Shown here piece by piece: positions 58,957-64,000 of a stretch of 64,000 nucleotides of DNA. Each line of letters starts with the position of its first letter. Position 1 is the first letter of the stretch. Position numbers and translations under genes: made by a program. Under the pieces are notes generated by a model. It saw only the letters and a program-made list of their open reading frames with translations, did not search any database and had not been told where the DNA came from. The DNA is from Acestrorhynchus altus (lineage: Eukaryota; Chordata; Actinopteri; Characiformes; Acestrorhynchidae): the NCBI GenBank assembly GCA_034509495.1, contig CM067522.1, positions 10,650,512 through 10,714,511 on the forward strand, read 5' to 3'.

Positions 58957-59816
58957 CCTCTCTGCAGCGCCACCCGGCCTCAGCCCAGTGATCAGCACCT
59001 TCAAAGGTGATGACTTAATCTCCAAGTCCAGTCCAAAGGACTCGGTGTCACTACGCTTCAGAACCACTGTCTCAATAGTACAAATGCCAGCCAGTTCACT
59101 GGCCTCACTCCTCCTGCAGAGGTGCTGGGGTCTGCTGGTCATCCGTATCCCGCTCTGTGTAGCCTGAGTGGGACTGACTGGGGTTGCTGCAGTGGTCTCC
59201 TCACCTTTGGGCTTCTGTGGTGGGTTGGGGCACTCAATGCTCATCATACTCTTAACCCGTGTCACAGCTTTGTGTTCCAGCTTGGGGGAGCGCTTTGACT
59301 CTTGCGCTTCACGGTACGACTCCTTCTTCACACCCAGGTTAGCTCCGCCTCCTCCAGGGCTGGGCTCAAAACGAATAGGCATGAAAGGTGACTCTGCGCC
59401 TGAAGGAATGCCGCCACCTTCCTCTGACTCCAGAGAACTGCCATAAGTTGGAGTGGCTGGTTCACTGTGCCTGTGGCCTTCGCTGCTGTCTTGACTCTCA
59501 TCATCTACTTCCACTGAAGAGGTGGCCATGACAATACCGGAGTCATCCTCCTGGTGTTGATGATGGCCAGTATCATCAGGGATAGTGCGATGCAGCCGCC
59601 GGCAGGGTCTGGAGTCCTCATCTGGACCTAGTTCCTCGTCGCTGGGTTCATCCTCGTAGCATATGACCCGACGCTGTCGCAGCAGTGGGCTGCGGACAGA
59701 GCTGGGGCTGCTGCCCACGCTGGCCTGATGGGTTGGGTCTGCTGTAGGTCGACTGGCAGTGGTGGAAGGTTTGCAGCTGTCTCCAAATGAAGGGTTGCTC
59801 TCAGCGTCTTTAAAGG
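58957..59816 (-). CDS. pdzd2: pdzd2 exon, acidic/Ser-Pro linker and first half of a PDZ
   Basis: 860 bp. The first 225 or so residues are low-complexity: acidic patches such as YEDEPSDEELGPDEDS, a His/Asp-rich stretch, a Gly-rich SPGGGGAN, and Lys/Pro-rich sequence. The last 45 residues (ICTIETVVLKRSDTESFGLD, then LEIKSSPLKVLITGLRPGGA) begin a PDZ domain completed by the next exon. Here FGLD stands in the place of the usual GLGF loop. The acceptor is tgcttatag|CCTTTA and the donor GAGAGG|GTAAGC. Phases agree on both sides. Confidence 0.92.
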
Positions 59817-60195
59817 CTATAAGCATAAGGAGGTCATGGATACTTACTAAACAAGATATGTGGGCAATTACAAGTACACTGAAAGGTATTTGAAAACTAA
59901 CTGCACTCCCTTGTGGACAGTGTTTCTAAACAAGAAGAATTAACAAGACTTTTTTTGTCACTACTTTAAAATTTTAAATTAATATTTGAATTTATTCTAA
60001 TACCATTTTCATGAGCAATGTATACACTCCAGCTATACTCTCTCAGGTCTCTGCAACATTTAGACAGTACTGTATGCACATTTTAAGAAAGACTTTATAG
60101 CCTTGCACTGAATTTATATGTATTTCGTTTCTGCATTCATGTATTTATTATTTCTAAATGTACTTTATATTGGCAAATAAAGGGATTCTGGTTAC

Positions 60196-60367
60196 TATGT
60201 GAATGCGGTGCTGTTGGCTCGTCCAGAGAGGTATTGCAGCTCCTGCTGTGATGAAGCATGTCGTCATCACTGGAGCCCATGGCCATGGTCTCTGAGAGTG
60301 AAGACTGGGTGGGAACATCATGGGAGAAGTACTGAGAAAGCTCCGCTTCAGAACTTAGAGAACCTTG
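60196..60367 (-). CDS. pdzd2: pdzd2 exon, Ser-rich conserved segment
   Basis: 172 bp encoding QGSLSSEAELSQYFSHDVPT, then QSSLSETMAMGSSDDDMLHH and SRSCNTSLDEPTAPHSH. The acceptor is ttctctttgcag|CAAGGT (AG at 60369-60368) and the donor CATA|GTAACC (GT at 60195-60194), a weaker donor. Its final base joins CC of the next exon to give Thr (HSHTFKDAES). I recognise SLSSE.ELSQYF..DV as PDZD2-like. Confidence 0.88.
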
Positions 60368-60589
60368 CTGCAAAGAGAAAGGAGGAATAATACAGACGAT
60401 AATGGTTTATTTAAGCATACTGAAATGTGATCATCATATTAGAACTTTGTCTAAATGAGGTGGGTCTGTGAGAACATAAGTAGGGATGGAGAGGAGCAAA
60501 GTAACAGAGGACCTGAGAGCAGGTGGCTGTGACTGAGGGAGCAACAGAATGTTTCTTAAAAACATACGGAAAATGTTACAGAAATATCA

Positions 60590-60660
60590 TGCCAACCCAT
60601 ATTGCAATTTGTTTATATCCCGATACAGATATAAATATCAATATATCACCCGGCCCTATC
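60590..60660 (-). repeat. dispersed repeat terminus ('atatcacccggccct')
   Basis: 'tttatatcccgatacagata' and 'tatcaatatatcacccggcc' form the reverse complement of the terminus at 27400-27470. Confidence 0.5.
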
Positions 60661-61056
60661 GCAATGTCAAGAAATTATACTTTTTATCCAACCAAAAGCT
60701 AATCATAACTGAATATCTGTTCCTCTAATTCAGACATCACTAATAGGTGGACCACGGTTCGGGTTTGGACCTAGACGCTACTCTGTCTGGACCTGCACCT
60801 ATAACTGATACATTTTATGAACTGGACTATTTCATTTAGACGAAGAGTTGTTCCAATAAGATGTGAGTCATTAATTATTAATATAGAATTACAGAACTTT
60901 TCATTTTTCTTTTCTAAAGCTAACTGATATAAAGATTGGCACTACATGTTATCAACTGCAGTGAAGACTTTTCCTACAAACCGAAACATTTCAGCCAGAT
61001 TAAAACTATGTTCTCTGGCTGTATTTGTTGCATCAGTGTATAAGTTGGAAGCTTAC

Positions 61057-61160
61057 CCGACTGGCTGGCTCTAAGAACCTTTTCATGGTCCAGCTGAGTG
61101 CCTGGTTGCCCTCACCCTGCCTTGCCTTCACAGTGGGAGAAGGGCTCTTGGACGGCAGTC
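61057..61160 (-). CDS. pdzd2: pdzd2 exon, basic linker segment
   Basis: 104 bp encoding LPSKSPSPTVKARQGEGNQA, then LSWTMKRFLEPASR. The acceptor is tttctggccag|GACTGC and the donor AGTCGG|GTAAGC. Phases fit the flanking exons (Gly completed at the 5' side, phase 0 at the 3' side). SWTMKRFLEPASR is recognisable as PDZD2. Confidence 0.88.
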
Positions 61161-61568
61161 CTGGCCAGAAAAGCACAAAGTAATAAGCTTTGAGTCAACC
61201 TTGTGATCTGCAGTCATAGTTAGATGCAATTTCCAAAGGAGACCAATAAAAATATATAAACAACAATTTTAAAATACAAAAAAAAAAACATGTTTGGAAC
61301 GCCAAAACACAGTGTGAACAACTGCTGATAAATATGAAAACAGGATTTTGGAAACAACAAAGAATCAACATGCCATGTTCTGCATATGATGATGAAAACA
61401 CAGCAAAGCAGCAGCAGCTTTAAAATCACTTCCAGGAAGTTGAAATAAGAACTTTTTGGTGAAAATTAGACCAGTTAAGGTTTATGAGGGAATTATATCA
61501 TTTAAACAGCAAGGCGCTTCACTGAGGTTTGGGAATGTCTGCGGCTGAAGAGATGAGGTGCAGCTTAC

Positions 61569-61656
61569 CCAGAGTGTGAGAAGAATGACTGTCTCTGCTT
61601 AAACTGTCTCTGTGGGTAGAGCGAGTGATCACCTCGTCCATTTCCTGCTCTGATAC
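61569..61656 (-). CDS. pdzd2: pdzd2 exon, most 5' exon in the window
   Basis: 88 bp encoding VSEQEMDEVITRSTHRDSLS, then RDSHSSHTLG. The acceptor is tttactag|GTATCA and the donor CTCTGG|GTAAGC (GT at 61568-61567). It starts in phase 0. I found no further pdzd2 exon between here and the right edge, so the N-terminal PDZ domains must lie outside the window. Recognition rests mainly on splice phase and position, so it is a little less certain than the PDZ exons. Confidence 0.82.
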
Positions 61657-61782
61657 CTAGTAAATACAGTAGTTTCATTTTTAGCTTGTCAAGTTAGAAA
61701 AAATGGTTTGCACCAGTTAATGTTAGATTATGGATCATTTCTATGCAGTGCTAAGTAAGAATAATCCTAAATATTGAGGGAA

Positions 61783-61821
<39 letters not shown>

Positions 61822-61875
61822 TGTGATCGAATAAGCTTATTAATGATATTCTAATTGTTTTGAGATGGACTAGTA

Positions 61876-61932
<57 letters not shown>

Positions 61933-64000
61933 CCAATTGGAAAGTGTGCACCATTAAAAACAAGCTGACCAAGTGCTTTACAGAACAATTATAAGTAGAT
62001 TGAGCTTCAAACAACGTTAAAGGAAAAGCATGACAGAAGTAACAAGAAATAATAAGTAGGTGTGGATTTGAATTTGAATCTGAATCAATCAGGCACCAGC
62101 ATATTTTATTTGAAACACTACTTTCTGAAGGCAGCTACCACCAGGTGGCACTGCACATTCTACTGTATATATAATTGTGTAGCAGCTGCAATTTAAGCAG
62201 AATGGGCACAATAAGTGAAAGAGTGCTTCTTAATCTAATTGTTTCTTAAATGTGAAAAAAGCAGAAGCCTGGACACTGTCAAACTCCTCTTTCTCTGGAT
62301 CTTGAAAGTATTCTTAGCAGTGGTGGCTTCTTTATGAAGTCTAATTACATCCAACCTGAAAACATGTAAACAAATTTCACATAATTTCAGTTCTGCTCAG
62401 TGTAGTACAACTGTAACAGCACCACTTACATGGAATGATTACAGTTTCTACAAGCATGCAAACAGAGAATTACAGAACTGTAGCAAAAGGATGAAAGGTT
62501 GGATGGCATGTCATTTGTTTGCTTTGAAATATTCTCATAATGAAAGGTTACACATTATTTTGGTTCTGAGTCTATAATCTCACATGTATCTTTTTTAAAG
62601 CAGCCTATCTCCCCAGTGCCATTCATCACACATTCCTCTCCTAAACCATCGTATTCTAAAGCAATATGTTCCATACAGTCAAACAAACTGGGGTTTTGGG
62701 GTCATGTCCCTAAAATGCAAGCTTTACTGTTCACTGTTTTGCAGAATACGCTTAGGTTAGCTCTAAGCCCAAGTGAAATGCAGCTGACAATAGAGCAAGT
62801 TTTTTTAAGTAATATTTTAACCCACTGAATTTGTCTGAACTGCATTGAAAATGCTCCTGAAACTAAAGATTTAAAGATCACCAGCTGACAGTGTACAGAT
62901 GTCCCTGCTCTAACAAACCTATTAAACCTTAAACAGGTGAGTTCAAGCATGTGTGCTTGAGCAGGAATGATCCAAAACTGTGCAGAAGTCTGGTTCTCCA
63001 GGACAACTGCCCTCCCTTGCTCTATACTAAAATAATGTTTAACAAACCTGACACGGCGTAGCTTGTTTGTAGCCAGTTTTAACTGGACAACATTGTTTTG
63101 GACTACATTTCAGTCAGTCAATGTCTTCACTTAATCCTAAATAGGCTCACGGTCATCATCACAGGGCTTAAAATGACACCAAACACTTCTGAGTATTGCA
63201 ACTGTCTAATCGCTGTCTATATCATTCGAAGAATGAAAGGCTGATGGACCCCCTTGTCCTCTCCATCACTCAATATGTAATATAACAGACTTGGCTGTTA
63301 GTGTGGGCTTTACAGCATTTTAAGATGTCCAAAGACATTGCGTTAGCAGCAGTTCAACAAAGCGAAGTTTCTTGGATGAACGTGCCTTAGAAGAAAACTA
63401 GCCTTCAGTTTACAGTTTACAGGCTAGTAGTAAGCAACTGTTGATAAGTCCTAGGTAGTGATTGAGAAGTTGAACTGTGGAAGATTTGGGTAAACACAAA
63501 AATCTGTATGTCAGTATCACAAAAAGCAGTAAACAGTATCAGTACACTTGATGTTTCATCTAGACAAACTTGATTTACAAGAATCTTTTGAATCTTCTGA
63601 CATGAACTCTCAACTCCAGACAGAAACTTCATCATGTCTTTGATATGTAATCGGGGAAAACGCTTCTGTCTAGCTTAACATGCGTATGACACCCTCTTAA
63701 CACCTAACACTACTTATATAGTGCTACAAGCTATGAGGTGTCATATACACAACCGAGATGCATCAAAAGTTTTCTTTGTCTGTCTCAAGGGAAATATTTC
63801 TACTGACAGCTGATGCTAAGAACTGACTTCTCATGCCAGTGAAAGTCCAAGAATGAAACGATCATGAAGCTTGACTAAAATGATTAAGTTGGCCTGACAT
63901 GGATGATTTGGAAAGAAATTTAGTTTCAATAAAAAAAGTTTCTTTCTGTGCTGTTTAAATGTTATGCAATCAATATGCAAACAATATGCAATTTCTATTT
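61657..64000 (-). other. pdzd2: pdzd2 intron (partial), no exon recognised
   Basis: It contains (AT)n at 61787-61815 and (CA)n at 61880-61930. The remaining 2 kb is AT-rich with short meaningless frames. Upstream pdzd2 exons lie past the right edge. Confidence 0.65.
61787..61930. repeat. (AT)n and (CA)n microsatellites
   Basis: An AT array at 61787-61815 is followed, 65 bp later, by a CA array at 61880-61930. Confidence 0.95.

Overview
This is vertebrate, almost certainly teleost fish, nuclear DNA. Genes are split into short exons with GT/AG splice sites. Introns run up to 18 kb. The non-coding DNA is full of CA/GT microsatellites and decayed Tc1/mariner, hAT and LINE copies of types common in fish. 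Some dispersed repeats look otophysan (characin or catfish-like), but I cannot name the species. Nothing suggests bacterial, viral or plasmid DNA.

Two genes are supported, both on the minus strand. (1) The 5' end of parp8, a mono-ADP-ribosyltransferase of the PARP6/PARP8 group, occupies about 1-23.3 kb. Its initiator ATG is at 22766-22768. Three coding exons join in perfect phase: 22678-22768, 19852-19906 and 1614-1651. A GC/CpG-rich promoter region lies at about 22.95-23.35 kb, and the rest of the gene continues past the left edge. (2) The 3' two thirds or so of pdzd2 (PDZ domain containing 2) occupies about 46.2-61.7 kb. Eleven coding exons in consistent phase sum to 4956 bp, giving 1651 residues plus a stop. 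They encode a low-complexity N-terminal segment, one PDZ domain, a 929-codon disordered exon and two C-terminal PDZ domains. The 5' part of this gene lies beyond the right edge.

Between them, 23.35-46.2 kb has no gene I can support. It begins with an unusual 15-bp minisatellite (84 units in register at 23356-24615, plus smaller blocks to 25189) lying directly against the parp8 promoter. A Tc1-type MITE sits in the array and itself carries units of the array. The rest holds Tc1-like transposase relics (29.55-30.6, 39.9-41.0, 43.0-43.8 and 44.3-45.2 kb), retroelement 3' ends, microsatellites and several high-complexity stretches that may be conserved non-coding elements.

The two genes do not obviously act together. 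PARP8 is an ADP-ribosyltransferase and PDZD2 is a multi-PDZ scaffold with a processed, secreted C-terminal form in mammals. The best candidate for something undescribed is the minisatellite. It has no indel across 84 units, leaves one frame open on each strand, and abuts a CpG-rich promoter. I regard it as a repeat, not as a proven gene.
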